Assembly (NCBI GenBank): GCA_963716235.1
Contig: CAVQTE010000022.1
Span: forward strand, 94,439 to 158,438
DNA: 64,000 nt
Source of the DNA: Sva-07 sp963716235
GTDB lineage: Bacteria; Actinomycetota; Acidimicrobiia; Acidimicrobiales; Ilumatobacteraceae
Direction: 5' to 3'
Numbering within the stretch: the stretch's first letter is position 1; every line of letters begins with the position of its first letter. This document shows positions 26,498-35,827 of the stretch, one piece after another. The notes under the pieces are model-generated. The model was not told where the DNA came from, ran no database searches, and saw nothing but the letters and a program-made list of their open reading frames with translations. A program made the translations under genes and the position numbers.

Positions 26498-27799
26498 ATG
26501 ATCCCGCGCTACTCCACTCCGGAGATGGACGCGGTCTGGTCCGACACCGCACGATTCGGTCGTTGGCTCGAAGTCGAGCTGCTCGCCACCGAGGCCCATG
26601 CAGCGTTCGGGCTCGTGCCGGCCGCCGATGCGCTCGACTGTCGGGCCCGCGCACCGATCACCGACGAGGCATTCGTGCAGACCGTGCTCGACCGGGAGGC
26701 CATCACCGACCATGACGTCGCTGCGTTCGTCGACGTCGTGCAGGCAGCGATCGGGCCGCCGGCATCGTCATGGATCCACTTCGGGCTCACGTCGTCCGAC
26801 GTCGTCGACACGGCGGGTTGCTGGGCGCTGCGGGATGCCGCCGACCTGCTGATCGATGCCTCGACGGAATTGCTGAGCGTGCTCGTGGCGTTGTCGCGAA
26901 CCCACCGCGACACGGTGATGATCGGCCGGACCCACGGCATCCACGCCGAGCCCACCACGTTTGGTGCGAAGGTGGCGCTGTGGGCGCTGCAACTCGATCG
27001 CGACCGCACTCGGCTTCGGGCCGCCCGTCACAGCGTCGCGGTCATGAAGTTGAGTGGGGCCGTCGGTACCTACTCGAACATTCCGCCCGAGGTCGAGAAG
27101 TTCGTCGGCGACGCGCTCGGCCTCGAGCCGGTGGCGTCGACCCAGGTGGTGGCGAGAGACCGCCACGCCGAGTATCTCTATGCGTGCGCATCGATCGGCG
27201 CGACGTGTGAACTGATGGCGGTCGAGCTCCGCCACCTGCAGCGAACCGAGGTGCGCGAGGTCCAAGAGGGCTTCAAACCGGGCCAGAAGGGATCGTCGGC
27301 GATGCCCCACAAGCGCAACCCGATCTCAGCCGAGACGATCTCGGGTCTGGCGCGCGTGTTGCGGTCGAATCTGTCGGCGGGTTTGCAGGATGTGGCGCTC
27401 TGGCACGAGCGCGACATCTCGCATTCGTCGGTCGAGCGGATCATTCTGCCGGACTCGTCGCAGTTGGCCTTCTACGTGATGAAGCGGTTGCGTCGATTGC
27501 TCGATGGTCTCGTGGTCTTCCCCGAACGCATGCAGGCAAATCTCGATGCGAGTTTCGGTCTGGTGTTCAGCCAGCCCGTGTTGTTGGCGCTGGTGCAAGC
27601 CGGGGCAACTCGCGATGATGCCTACCGCATCGTGCAACGCAACGCGATGCAAGCGTGGGACGAAGGCCGGGACTTCAGAACGTTGCTGGAAGACGACGCC
27701 GAGGTCGACAATGCGGTGCTCGACGACGCGTTCGATCTGCGTCGGTCACTGCGAAATCTCCCCCATGTGCTCGACCAGGTCGAACACATCGAATTCTGA
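26498..27799 (+). CDS. purB: Adenylosuccinate lyase
   Basis: 433 aa beginning MIPRYSTPEMDAVWSD, typical of the PurB N-terminus. It splits adenylosuccinate to AMP and fumarate, and also acts on SAICAR in IMP synthesis. The superfamily signature KGSSAMPHKRNP carries the catalytic loop serine, and SSDVVDTAG and GRTHGIHAEP are conserved. The ATG at 26498, 10 nt after purA, is chosen; the frame is open further upstream only because it overlaps purA. Confidence 0.96.
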   Translation: MIPRYSTPEMDAVWSDTARFGRWLEVELLATEAHAAFGLVPAADALDCRARAPITDEAFVQTVLDREAITDHDVAAFVDVVQAAIGPPASSWIHFGLTSSDVVDTAGCWALRDAADLLIDASTELLSVLVALSRTHRDTVMIGRTHGIHAEPTTFGAKVALWALQLDRDRTRLRAARHSVAVMKLSGAVGTYSNIPPEVEKFVGDALGLEPVASTQVVARDRHAEYLYACASIGATCELMAVELRHLQRTEVREVQEGFKPGQKGSSAMPHKRNPISAETISGLARVLRSNLSAGLQDVALWHERDISHSSVERIILPDSSQLAFYVMKRLRRLLDGLVVFPERMQANLDASFGLVFSQPVLLALVQAGATRDDAYRIVQRNAMQAWDEGRDFRTLLEDDAEVDNAVLDDAFDLRRSLRNLPHVLDQVEHIEF

Positions 27800-27811
27800 G
27801 CGGCGGCTGTC

Positions 27812-28228
27812 TCAGTCGGCGCGGCTGATGCCGGCACGCTTGAGGGTGCTGGCGGGAACCCCGACATCACGCCACGAGGCGTAGGAGATCGACTTGCTGT
27901 CGGAGTAGCTCTTGGCGACCCCGACGAACTCGGCCTCGAGTGCATCCATGTCGATGGTGTTCGACTTCGCCGCCAACTCGGCTTCGAGGTCACGGCGTTC
28001 CTGGATGAGCAGCAACTCGTCGAGGGGGCCGGCGCCGGCGAGCTCGGAATCGATCGCATCGAGCCGCTTCTTGATGGTGTCGGGCGTGCGCTTGCGTCCT
28101 CGTTTTGGTTTGGTGGCACGCAGTCCTTCGAGATAATCCCGAACGATGCGACCCTCCATTCGACCTTTCGCGAGCGCCGCTTTGTGCTCGTCGCTCATTG
28201 GAGTTCTGGGGCCACGTTTTCCAACCAT
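27812..28228 (-). CDS. Small conserved basic hypothetical protein
   Basis: 138 aa. Start ATG 28228 gives MVGKRGPRTPMSDEHKAAL. The protein is highly charged, with a basic KPKRGRKRTPDT segment, a predicted helical/coiled-coil stretch rich in Glu/Leu (~70-105) and a C-terminal ASTLKRAGIS that may be a small helix-turn-helix-like element. No family was recognised. The basic N-terminus resembles nucleic-acid-binding proteins, but that is inference. It is divergent from tesB across a 50-nt AT-rich promoter and converges on purB. Confidence 0.7.
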   Translation of the reverse strand: MVGKRGPRTPMSDEHKAALAKGRMEGRIVRDYLEGLRATKPKRGRKRTPDTIKKRLDAIDSELAGAGPLDELLLIQERRDLEAELAAKSNTIDMDALEAEFVGVAKSYSDSKSISYASWRDVGVPASTLKRAGISRAD

Positions 28229-28278
28229 GAATTCACAGTGTAGATATCGTCGATCGAAATGCAATAGCGTGAATTTCG
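28229..28278. promoter_or_regulatory. AT-rich divergent promoter region
   Basis: This 50-nt gap between two divergently transcribed genes is markedly AT-rich (GAATTC, TAGATAT, AAATGCAATA) in a GC-rich background, as expected of back-to-back promoters. No clear -35/-10 pairs or palindromes were identified. Confidence 0.35.
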
Positions 28279-29102
28279 ATGTTCGAGTTGTCAGCACATG
28301 GGACCGATGTCCACGTCGGAACAGGTCCGCAGTATCCGTGGGGTGGGCTCTACGGTGGCCAGATCGTTGCGCAGGCCCTGCGCGCGGCGACACTGTCGGT
28401 CGAACCAGACCTGGAACCGCATTCGATACGTGCCTATTTCATCCGCCGCGGTGACCACGCCGAGCCAGTCAGATATGAAGTCGACCGCATCCGAAATGGC
28501 CGGAGTTTTGCCACCCGACGTATCGTCGCCCGTCAGGCCATTGGCGCAATTCTGAATGCCGAATGTTCCTTTCAACGCCCCGAGGCTGCTGCACTCGTCC
28601 AGACGATCACGATGCCCGACGTCCCGGTGCCCGACGAACTCGACCAGTCGTCGTGGACGGCGACGTTCGATCGTCACTCCGTGCCACCCGAGCAGGTCGC
28701 CGGCGGCTCGCGCGACGGCGCCGGCCGTTCGGTGGCGTGGATGAAGGTGAACGACGACCTCGGTGATCCGACCGATCCGGCGGCACAGTTGATGCATCGT
28801 TGCTGGCTGGCGTACCTGAGCGACGACCTGCCGACGGACGCGGTCATCCGGGCCCTTCCGCAGGTCGACGAAGCGGACCACGATCTGTTCTGCGCGAGCC
28901 TCGACCACACCATCTGGTTCCATCGTCCGTTGCGCGCCGATCGATGGCATCTCCACGACTTCGCCTGCCACCACTACGTGGGGGACGCGGGTTGTCGATC
29001 GGTCACATCTTCAGCGACGACGGCGTGCACGTGGCCACCGTCGCTCAAGAAGTTCTGGTCCGCGACGTCCGCGACCGCTCCGACGGTCCTCAGCCGAGCT
29101 GA
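28279..29102 (+). pseudogene. tesB: Acyl-CoA thioesterase II (TesB), one-base frameshift
   Basis: Double hot-dog thioesterase that hydrolyses acyl-CoA to acid and CoA. The frame from ATG 28279 matches TesB (PWGGLYGGQIVAQAL; IRAYFIRRGD; FACHHYV) until about base 28980. The family match then continues in another frame (GLSIGHIFSDDG, VATVAQEVLVRD) to a stop at 29102. The break is at a run of five Gs (28980-28984). One more G would restore VGGRGLSIG, the canonical TesB motif, and a 274-aa protein. Uncorrected, the frame runs to 29172 and overlaps pyrE. A homopolymer sequence error is as likely as a true mutation. Confidence 0.85.
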
Positions 29103-29117
29103 CCTAACCTGCCCGGC

Positions 29118-29696
29118 GTGTCGTCGCTGCCTCCACTCTCACCGGTTCTCGAAACGCTCCGCTCGCACGTGATGGAGCACTCGGTCAAGCACGGCGAGTT
29201 CGTCCTCAAGTCGGGTGCAACGAGCAGCTGGTTCCTCGACACCAAGCAGACAGCGTGTCGGCCCGACGGCATCATCGCAGCGGCCGATGCGATCCTCGAG
29301 GTGTTCGGCGACGTGATCGACGACATCGACGCGATCGGCGGCTTGACCATGGGCAGCGACCCTGTGGCCTACGGGGTGGCCGCAGTTGCCGCCACCCGGG
29401 GCCACCGGATGCGCAGCTTCAGCGTGCGCAAGGAGGCCAAGCTCGGCGGCATCACGGGGCGTATCGCCGGTGCGCTGCAGCCCGGCGACCGGGTGCTGGT
29501 CACCGAGGACACGACCACCCGGGGTACGTCGCTGATCGAAGCGGCCGACGAGATCGCCGCCTACGGAGCGGTACCGGTGTGGATGACGGTGCTCGTCGAT
29601 CGTGGTGGCACGTGCGCTGCTCTGGCCATCGAGCACGGCATCGACTATCGACCGCTCCTGACAGCGCCCGACCTCGGGTTCGGCTATGGCACCTGA
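29118..29696 (+). CDS. pyrE: Orotate phosphoribosyltransferase
   Basis: 192 aa, GTG start. It converts orotate and PRPP to OMP in pyrimidine synthesis. The fold shows KHGEFVLKSGATSSWFLD near the N-terminus, GGLTMGSDPVAYG in the middle and a PRPP loop VLVTEDTTTRGTS, a variant of the usual VEDVVTTGGS. The length is typical of short actinobacterial PyrE proteins. The last 13 nt overlap the convergent FAD oxidase gene. No other pyr gene is adjacent. Confidence 0.88.
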   Translation: MSSLPPLSPVLETLRSHVMEHSVKHGEFVLKSGATSSWFLDTKQTACRPDGIIAAADAILEVFGDVIDDIDAIGGLTMGSDPVAYGVAAVAATRGHRMRSFSVRKEAKLGGITGRIAGALQPGDRVLVTEDTTTRGTSLIEAADEIAAYGAVPVWMTVLVDRGGTCAALAIEHGIDYRPLLTAPDLGFGYGT

Positions 29697-31102
29697 AGAG
29701 TCGGCGCGCTCGGGTCGAGTACGCCGGGGTTGAGGATCCGGTTGGGGTCGAGCGCTCGACGGAGTGCCCCCTGCGCGTCGAGATCGGCACGGGAACGAAC
29801 GAGGTGGAGCCACTCGGTCTTGGCGACGCCGATCCCGTGCTCGGCCGAGATCGTGCCGCCGAGCCGGGCGACCGCCGGGAGGACCGACTCGGCGATGGCC
29901 CTTGGCGCGGTTGCCCCGAGGAAGTTGAGGTGAAGGTTGCCTTCCGCGAGATGGCCGAACGGGATGAGCCTGGCTGCGTCGTCGGCCGCCGCACGGTGCG
30001 CGATGTCGAGCAACTCGGCGACGGCGCCAAGGGGGACCGCCACATCGAGCTTGTAGGTCGGCACCCCGAGTGTGCTCGCCGCTGCAGCGATCGCGTCGGT
30101 GATCCGGTCGCGGAACTGCACCAGGTGGTGACGTTGCGTCGGGGCGACCGCCACAGCGCTGTCGACCACACCCGACGCACGGGTGAGCGCTGCTGCGAGT
30201 TCGTCGCTCGGGTCGGAGTGATCGGCGCACTCGACGAGCAGCACCGTACCGTTCGTCACGACGTCGATCGGAGGCGTTGCGCCGAGATGTCCAGCGACGA
30301 GGTCGAACGCTTCGGGCTGGATGATTTCAATCGAGTCCAGGGAACCGAGCCGGTGCCGGAGGTGTCCGACGAGGTCGACGGCATCATCGATGGTGGCCGT
30401 CGACAGCATCGCCGTGACGACGTGATCGAACCGGGGCACCAACCGCAGGCGCGCAGCCGTGACGACCGCCAGCGTGCCTTCGGATCCGGTCAGCACCGAC
30501 GGCCAGTGGAGCCCGACGGTCTCCTTCGGCAGGCCGGTGAGCGTTCCGACGATGGAGCCGTCGGCGAGCACTGCCTCGATACCGACGACCTGCTGGCGCA
30601 TGGTGCCGTATCGCAGTACCCGTGAGCCACCGGCGTTCGTGGCGATCGCCCCGCCGACGGTGGCCGAGTCGCGGGCGGCGAAGTCGATTGGGGTGTCGAG
30701 CCCGACCTGTCCGGCTGCCGACTGCCACGCGGCGATCGTCGCGCCGGCACCTGCGGTCAACTGCATCGCGTTCGTGTCGACGTGGGTGATCGCATGGAGG
30801 CGTCGCAGCGAGAGAATGATCGGGGCCGGCCCGGGGCCGCTACGAGGCACACCTCCGCCGACGAGCCCGGTGTTGCCACCCTGCGGCACGACCACGACGC
30901 CATGGTCGTTGCAGTGGCGGAGCACTGCGGCCACCTCGTCGGTCGCGGCCGGCCTGACCACCAGCGACGAGTGTCCGGTGTACCGACCGGTCCAGTCCGT
31001 CTCGTAGCCGGCGCGCATGTCGTCAGCGGCCAGGACATGTGCGTCGCCGACGAGTGCGACCATCGCCTCGACCAGATTCGGCGTCGCCTGATCGAGCTCC
31101 AT
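29684..31102 (-). CDS. FAD-binding oxidoreductase, GlcD/D-2-hydroxyacid dehydrogenase type
   Basis: 472 aa. An N-terminal FAD_binding_4 (PCMH) domain has VVPQGGNTGLVGGGVP and DFAARDSATVGGAIATNAGG. The FAD-oxidase C-terminal domain ends with GGTISAEHGIGVAK, the diagnostic motif of the D-lactate/D-2-hydroxyglutarate/glycolate dehydrogenase group. Likely substrate is a D-2-hydroxy acid, not resolvable here. ATG start at 31102; it is divergent from the MMPL transporter (91-nt gap) and convergent with pyrE. Confidence 0.92.
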   Translation of the reverse strand: MELDQATPNLVEAMVALVGDAHVLAADDMRAGYETDWTGRYTGHSSLVVRPAATDEVAAVLRHCNDHGVVVVPQGGNTGLVGGGVPRSGPGPAPIILSLRRLHAITHVDTNAMQLTAGAGATIAAWQSAAGQVGLDTPIDFAARDSATVGGAIATNAGGSRVLRYGTMRQQVVGIEAVLADGSIVGTLTGLPKETVGLHWPSVLTGSEGTLAVVTAARLRLVPRFDHVVTAMLSTATIDDAVDLVGHLRHRLGSLDSIEIIQPEAFDLVAGHLGATPPIDVVTNGTVLLVECADHSDPSDELAAALTRASGVVDSAVAVAPTQRHHLVQFRDRITDAIAAAASTLGVPTYKLDVAVPLGAVAELLDIAHRAAADDAARLIPFGHLAEGNLHLNFLGATAPRAIAESVLPAVARLGGTISAEHGIGVAKTEWLHLVRSRADLDAQGALRRALDPNRILNPGVLDPSAPTLQVP

Positions 31103-31193
31103 GGGCGGAGTGTGTCATGGCTGTGCACCGGCGTTTGCGTTCGACACGTGCTGCGCGACCTACGATCGAGGTAGCTCGACGAAGGGGTGGATC

Positions 31194-34100
31194 ATGAGGA
31201 TGGAACGTTTCTGGCGGTGGCTCGGTGTGGCACTGGGCAAGCACTGGAAGTTCGTCGCAGCCATGGTCGTGGTGATCACGGTGCTGCTCGGGTTCGGGGC
31301 GCGCAACATCGACTTCGCGACCGGCCAGGACAGCTACCTCAACCCTGATTCGCAGATCGCCATCGACAACGTGGCGTTTCAGAACGATTTCGGTGGCGAG
31401 ACCGTCATCTTGCTGTTCACCTCGAACGACGGCTCCGACGTCAGCCAGCTCTACTCCGGAGCGAACCTCGACGAGCTCACGCGGATCACCGACGAACTCC
31501 ACGACGTCGACGGCGCGGACGCCATCATCACGCCGCTGACATCGCTGGAGTACAGCGCCAGACTGCTCGAGGGCGGCGTCAAGTCCGTCGGCTCGTCGGC
31601 GTTGCTGTCGGCCGCCGCTCGTGATGAAGCGGGTGCCGAGGCACGTCAGGCCGACATCTCGACTGCACTCGCCCGGCTGGGTGAAATACCCGAGGACGAG
31701 CGCGTCGTCGGGAATCCCGCCTACAACGAGTTGCTCATCTACGACAATGGCGGGTTCACCGTTGCCGAAGACGGCACCGTCGTCCCACCACCCGACGCCG
31801 AGCGCAGGATCCGCCTGTCGCTCGATTCGACGTTCCCGAATGTCGAGGGGGGCATCGTCAACGGCACCGCCGTCGGTGGTGTCGTGCTCGAGGGCAACGC
31901 CGATCTCGACACGCAGACGGCGGGGACCAAGCAGGTCATCGACATCCTGAAAGACGCCCAGTTCGACGGATTCGATCTCACGGTGACCGGCGCGCCCGTG
32001 TACCTCGCCGATCTCAACGACTATCTGCAGGGCGGCATGCTCAGCCTCGGTGCTGCAGCGCTGGTGCTGATGGCGATCGTGCTGCTCGTCATGTTCCGGG
32101 TTCGGTGGCGGCTGCTTCCGCTGCTCGCCGTGGTCATCGGTGTGCTCTGGTCGTTCTCGATCCTTGCAATGCTCGGTATCAGTTTGTCGCTCGTGACGAT
32201 CTCGGGCCTGCCGATCCTGATCGGGATGGGCATGGACTTCGCGGTCCAGATCCACAATCGTGTCGAGGAGGAGGTGGTGCTCGACAAGGAGGCGCATCCC
32301 ATCGCCGAGACGGTGGCCAACCTTGCACCGCCACTGTTCGCGGCGGCGTTCACTGCCGTGGCTGCGTTCTTCGCGCTGCGCATCTCCAAGGTGCCCATGA
32401 TCCGCGACTTCGGGGTGCTGCTGGCGATCGGCATCGTCGTGCTGGTGATCGTCGGCATCATCGTGCCCGCGTCAGCGCTCGGAATACGCGAGTACAAGAA
32501 GCGGACCGAGGTCCGTCCGGAGAGCTTCGTCGAGAAGATCGTCGTCAAGCTCGGCTCACTCCCGACGAGTTGGGGTCTCCCCTTGCTCATCGTGTCGGCC
32601 CTGCTGTTCTTCGGCGGCGTGCTCGTGGAGGACCGCGCCAAGATCGAATCCGATCCGATCAAGTGGGTCGACCAGAGCAGCCAGGTGGTCAAGGACATCG
32701 AGCAACTGGAGGAAGACACCGGCTTCTCCTCGACGCTCGGCATCCTCGTTGCCGCCAACAACATCTACGACCAGAACGTCATCGATCTCGTGTGGGACTT
32801 CACCCTCGATGCCGAGGAGCGCGGCGCCGTCGTCTCGACGTCGAGCCTGGTCAACACGATGGGCAAGATCATCATGATCGACGGCGCCACCCCGATCGCC
32901 CCGACATCTGCCGATGTGGCGGCGTCGGTCGAGAAGATGCCGGAGGACATCCAGAAGGCCCTGCTGCGTGCACCGGATGATCCGACGGGCACACAGCTGA
33001 ACCTGCGACTGGCACCGGCGAGCCTCGAGGAGCGAGCGGTCCTGGTGCGAGAACTCGAAGCCGACCTGCAGACGCGCATCGATGCTCTCGACCTTCCTGC
33101 CGACAGTGTCCTGCTCGTGGATCTCCCCGAAGGACAGGATCCGGTCCGGGCGACCCCTGCCGGGCTCGCCACGGTGGGCATCGGACTGCTCGAGAACCTG
33201 TCCGCCAACCGGGCCAACCTCACCTACCTGGCACTCAGCCTCGCTGCGTTGTTCCTCGTGTTGCGCTGTCGCAGCCTCACGCGGGGACTCCTGGCCTTGG
33301 TGCCCGTGCTGCTGGCCGTCGGCGTGTCGTCGCTGATCGTCGGGCTCCTCGAGGTGCGGTTGAGCCCGCTGACGACGGTGAGCGGGCCACTGGTGATCGC
33401 CACCTGCGCGGAGTTCTCCGTACTGATCCTCGGGCGCTATCTCGAGGAACGACAGCGCGGGTTGGATCCGGAGGTGGCGGCAGAGCACGCAGCGAGACGA
33501 ACCGGCCGAGCGTTCTTCACGTCTGCGGTCGCCATCATCTGTGGCTTCGCGGTGCTCATCGGATCGGCACTGCCGCTGCTGCGGGACTTCGGCATCCTCG
33601 TGACGCTCAACGTCGCGATCGCTGTGCTCGCCGCGCTGGTCGTCATTCCACCCCTGTCGATCTGGGCCGACGAGCGCCGCTGGCTCGGAACCCAGCAGCC
33701 GTCGGCGGGACCCTTGGACTCCGTGCGTCTGGCCGCGCCGTTCCCCGGACCGCAGACCGTTGGCGCCGTGATCGGTGCCGTTGGCTTCGTCGCGACGGGT
33801 GCGGTCGTGTACGCCACGGCCGACACGAGCACGGGCACCGCCAGCACCGTCGAGTACGTGGCGACGCCGTTGCCCACGACGACGACCACGACACCGCCGA
33901 CCACTGTGCCGCCCACGACCGTGCCCGGCCAGACAGGTCCGATCATCGACCCGAGCACGTTCGGAACCGAGCGGCCCACCTCGGCCGTGGGTGGCGTGTT
34001 GTTCGATGAGCTGACCGCACAGGGCGTACCGCCGAATCAGGCGAACTGCGCAATCGAGTCGGTCCCCGGTGGCATCGACAGTGTCGACGCAGGAGCCGTC

Positions 34101-34208
34101 ATCGGTGGCGACGATGCTGCAGCGGCGCCGGTGGTGCAGGCAGCACTCGACTGCGGTATCGAGCAGGCAGTGATCGACGCCACCCTGACCTCCATCCGCG
34201 GCGGCTGA
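31194..34208 (+). CDS. MMPL/RND-family transporter with C-terminal Cys-containing extension
   Basis: 1004 aa. Two RND halves, each with one helix, a large periplasmic loop and a five-helix bundle. Half 1 contains GLPILIGMGMDFAVQIHNR, the substrate-translocating helix signature. It exports lipids or hydrophobic compounds in relatives. After the last helix (~880) the protein continues with a Thr/Pro linker (TTTTTTPPTTVPPTTVPG) and a ~75-residue outer domain with two cysteines (NCAIES, LDCGIE). That tail is unusual for the family. Start at ATG 31194 with GAAGGGG 8 nt upstream; the longer frame from 31101 overlaps the divergent gene. Confidence 0.9.
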   Translation: MRMERFWRWLGVALGKHWKFVAAMVVVITVLLGFGARNIDFATGQDSYLNPDSQIAIDNVAFQNDFGGETVILLFTSNDGSDVSQLYSGANLDELTRITDELHDVDGADAIITPLTSLEYSARLLEGGVKSVGSSALLSAAARDEAGAEARQADISTALARLGEIPEDERVVGNPAYNELLIYDNGGFTVAEDGTVVPPPDAERRIRLSLDSTFPNVEGGIVNGTAVGGVVLEGNADLDTQTAGTKQVIDILKDAQFDGFDLTVTGAPVYLADLNDYLQGGMLSLGAAALVLMAIVLLVMFRVRWRLLPLLAVVIGVLWSFSILAMLGISLSLVTISGLPILIGMGMDFAVQIHNRVEEEVVLDKEAHPIAETVANLAPPLFAAAFTAVAAFFALRISKVPMIRDFGVLLAIGIVVLVIVGIIVPASALGIREYKKRTEVRPESFVEKIVVKLGSLPTSWGLPLLIVSALLFFGGVLVEDRAKIESDPIKWVDQSSQVVKDIEQLEEDTGFSSTLGILVAANNIYDQNVIDLVWDFTLDAEERGAVVSTSSLVNTMGKIIMIDGATPIAPTSADVAASVEKMPEDIQKALLRAPDDPTGTQLNLRLAPASLEERAVLVRELEADLQTRIDALDLPADSVLLVDLPEGQDPVRATPAGLATVGIGLLENLSANRANLTYLALSLAALFLVLRCRSLTRGLLALVPVLLAVGVSSLIVGLLEVRLSPLTTVSGPLVIATCAEFSVLILGRYLEERQRGLDPEVAAEHAARRTGRAFFTSAVAIICGFAVLIGSALPLLRDFGILVTLNVAIAVLAALVVIPPLSIWADERRWLGTQQPSAGPLDSVRLAAPFPGPQTVGAVIGAVGFVATGAVVYATADTSTGTASTVEYVATPLPTTTTTTPPTTVPPTTVPGQTGPIIDPSTFGTERPTSAVGGVLFDELTAQGVPPNQANCAIESVPGGIDSVDAGAVIGGDDAAAAPVVQAALDCGIEQAVIDATLTSIRGG

Positions 34209-34219
34209 TCGCGAGGCAT

Positions 34220-34399
34220 TCAGACCGGTCGCCAAGACGAGCGGATCCAGTTCGGGATGGTCGTGCCACGCGCATGATCGTCGAAGAATTCTTTGAGGAT
34301 TTTCGAGACTCAGCCGATTCCGGGCCAACCCTGTTACACCCCCTGTCTAGGGTTGTACGGACCGACTCCCCCTTCCATTCCGATCAAGATTTGGGAGGG
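34220..34399 (+). repeat. 180-bp direct repeat, copy 1 (orphan leader of DUF222/HNH gene)
   Basis: 174 of 180 bases are identical to 35643-35822, which is the leader and ribosome site (TTTGGGAGG) of the DUF222/HNH gene. Copy 1 stops exactly at the ribosome site, where the IS30 inverted repeat starts, so it has no gene to serve. It contains a conserved dyad AACCCT (34328) / AGGGTT (34350). Confidence 0.9.
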
Positions 34400-35641
34400 C
34401 GGGTTCCACCGGTCAGTGCAACACCTTCATGACGGGGGTGTGTGGTGAGGGGTCGTCCGAGGTTGCCGGGGCAGGTGCGTCGTCGGTTCTGGGTGCGGGT
34501 TCGTGCGGGTGACACGGTGGCTGTTGCTGCGCTCGAGGCTGGGGTGTCATCGATGACCGGGTTGCGCTGGATGAGCGAGGCTGGCGGCGTGATTCCAGTG
34601 GTGCAGGAGCTGTCCGGGGCACGGTTGTCGTTCGAGGAACGTGAAGAGATCGCTTGTCTACGCGCCGCTGGCGATGGTGTTCGACAGATCGCCCGTCAAC
34701 TTGGGCGGAGTCCTTCCACGATCAGCCGGGAGTTGCGTCGATTGCCGACGTGCGGTCAATCGCGGCGTATAGGGCCTCGACCAGCCAAGCCGACGCTGAC
34801 GTGAAGGCGCAGCGGCCCAAGCCTGCCAAGCTTGCCTGCAACATCGTGTTGCGTCGTGAGGTGCAATCGAGGTTGGAACTCAATCACAGTCCCGAGCAGA
34901 TCGCCCGGCGGCTGCGTGAGGACTTCGCTGACGACCCGGAGATGCGAGTGGCGCCCGAGACGATCTATCAGTCGATCTATGTGCAAGGACGCGGCGGGTT
35001 ACGTAGCGAGTTGGCCAAACACCTGCGCACTGGACGAACCCAGCGCAAACCGCGCCGCCGTGACGGTGAGCGTCGCGGTCGGATCCCCGACATGATCAAC
35101 ATCAGCGAACGACCCGCCGAGGCCGCTGATCGTGCCGTGCCTGGTCATTGGGAAGGCGATCTGATCGTCGGCACGAACAGCGCCTCGGCCATTGGGACCC
35201 TGGTGGAGCGCACGACCGGGTTCACGATGCTGCTGCACCTGCCCGTCAACCACGGTGCACTCGCTGTTCAAGAAGCGATCATCCTCAAGACCAGCGAACT
35301 CCCGGACATCTTGCGCAAGACCCTCACCTGGGACGAGGGCAGCGAGATGAGCAACCACATCCAGATCGCTGCTGCCACCAACCTCGAGGTCTACTTCTGC
35401 GATCCACGCTCACCCTGGCAGCGAGGCACCAACGAAAACACCAACGGCCTGCTGCGCCAGTACTTCCCCAAGGGCTCCGACTTGTCCGTCCACGGCGCCG
35501 GCTACCTCGACTTCGTCGCCGCCGAACTCAACAACCGACCCCGCAAACGACTCAACTGGCGCACCCCCGCCGAAGCCCTCGACCACCTACTGTCACAACC
35601 GTTCAATCCAACCGGTGTTGCGCTGACCGGCTGAATCCGCC
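34399..35641 (+). mobile_element. IS30-family insertion sequence, copy A
   Basis: 1243 bp bounded by imperfect inverted repeats. The left end starts GGCGGGTTCCACCGGTCAG and the right end (read inward on the minus strand) starts GGCGGATTCAGCCGGTCAG; 24 of 28 bases match. It encodes one IS30 transposase broken by a frameshift. No short target duplication is visible; instead the element is flanked by the two 180-bp repeats. Confidence 0.85.
34442..35634 (+). pseudogene. IS30-family transposase, frameshifted (copy A)
   Basis: Frame 1 (34442 on) encodes the N-terminal helix-turn-helix part ending GRSPSTISRELRR. The match then continues one frame back as SIAAYRASTSQADADVKAQ and runs through the DDE catalytic domain (VPGHWEGDLIVG; TWDEGSEM; FCDPRSPWQRGTNENTNGLL) to 35634. 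A single missing base at about 34740-34746 explains the break; corrected length is 397 aa. There is no slippery heptamer at the site, and IS30 transposases are normally one frame, so inactivation is more likely than programmed frameshifting. Confidence 0.85.
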
Positions 35642-35642
35642 T

Positions 35643-35822
35643 TTCAGACGGGTCGCCTAGTCGAGCGTATCCAGTTCGGGATGGTCGAGCCACGCGCATG
35701 ATCGTCGAAGAATTCTTTGAGGATTTTCGAGACTCAGCCGATTCCGGGCCAACCCTGTTACACCCCCTGTCTAGGGTTGTCCGGACCGACTCCCCCTTCC
35801 ATTCCGATCAAGATTTGGGAGG
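35643..35822 (+). repeat. 180-bp direct repeat, copy 2 (leader of the intact DUF222/HNH gene)
   Basis: Matches 34220-34399 with six substitutions and no gaps. It ends with the ribosome site five bases before the DUF222/HNH ATG at 35828. It begins two bases after the right inverted repeat of IS30 copy A. The AACCCT/AGGGTT dyad is preserved and may be an operator. Confidence 0.9.
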
Positions 35823-35827
35823 TGAAC

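Noticed and set aside
34219..34235. Solo IS30 end at the left edge of repeat copy 1
   Set aside because: ATTCAGACCGGTC resembles the IS right end, but the same stretch in copy 2 matches the repeat better; too short to claim.
34730..34760. Programmed ribosomal frameshift in IS30 copy A
   Set aside because: No slippery heptamer at the switch, IS30 normally uses one frame, and copy B needs the opposite shift.
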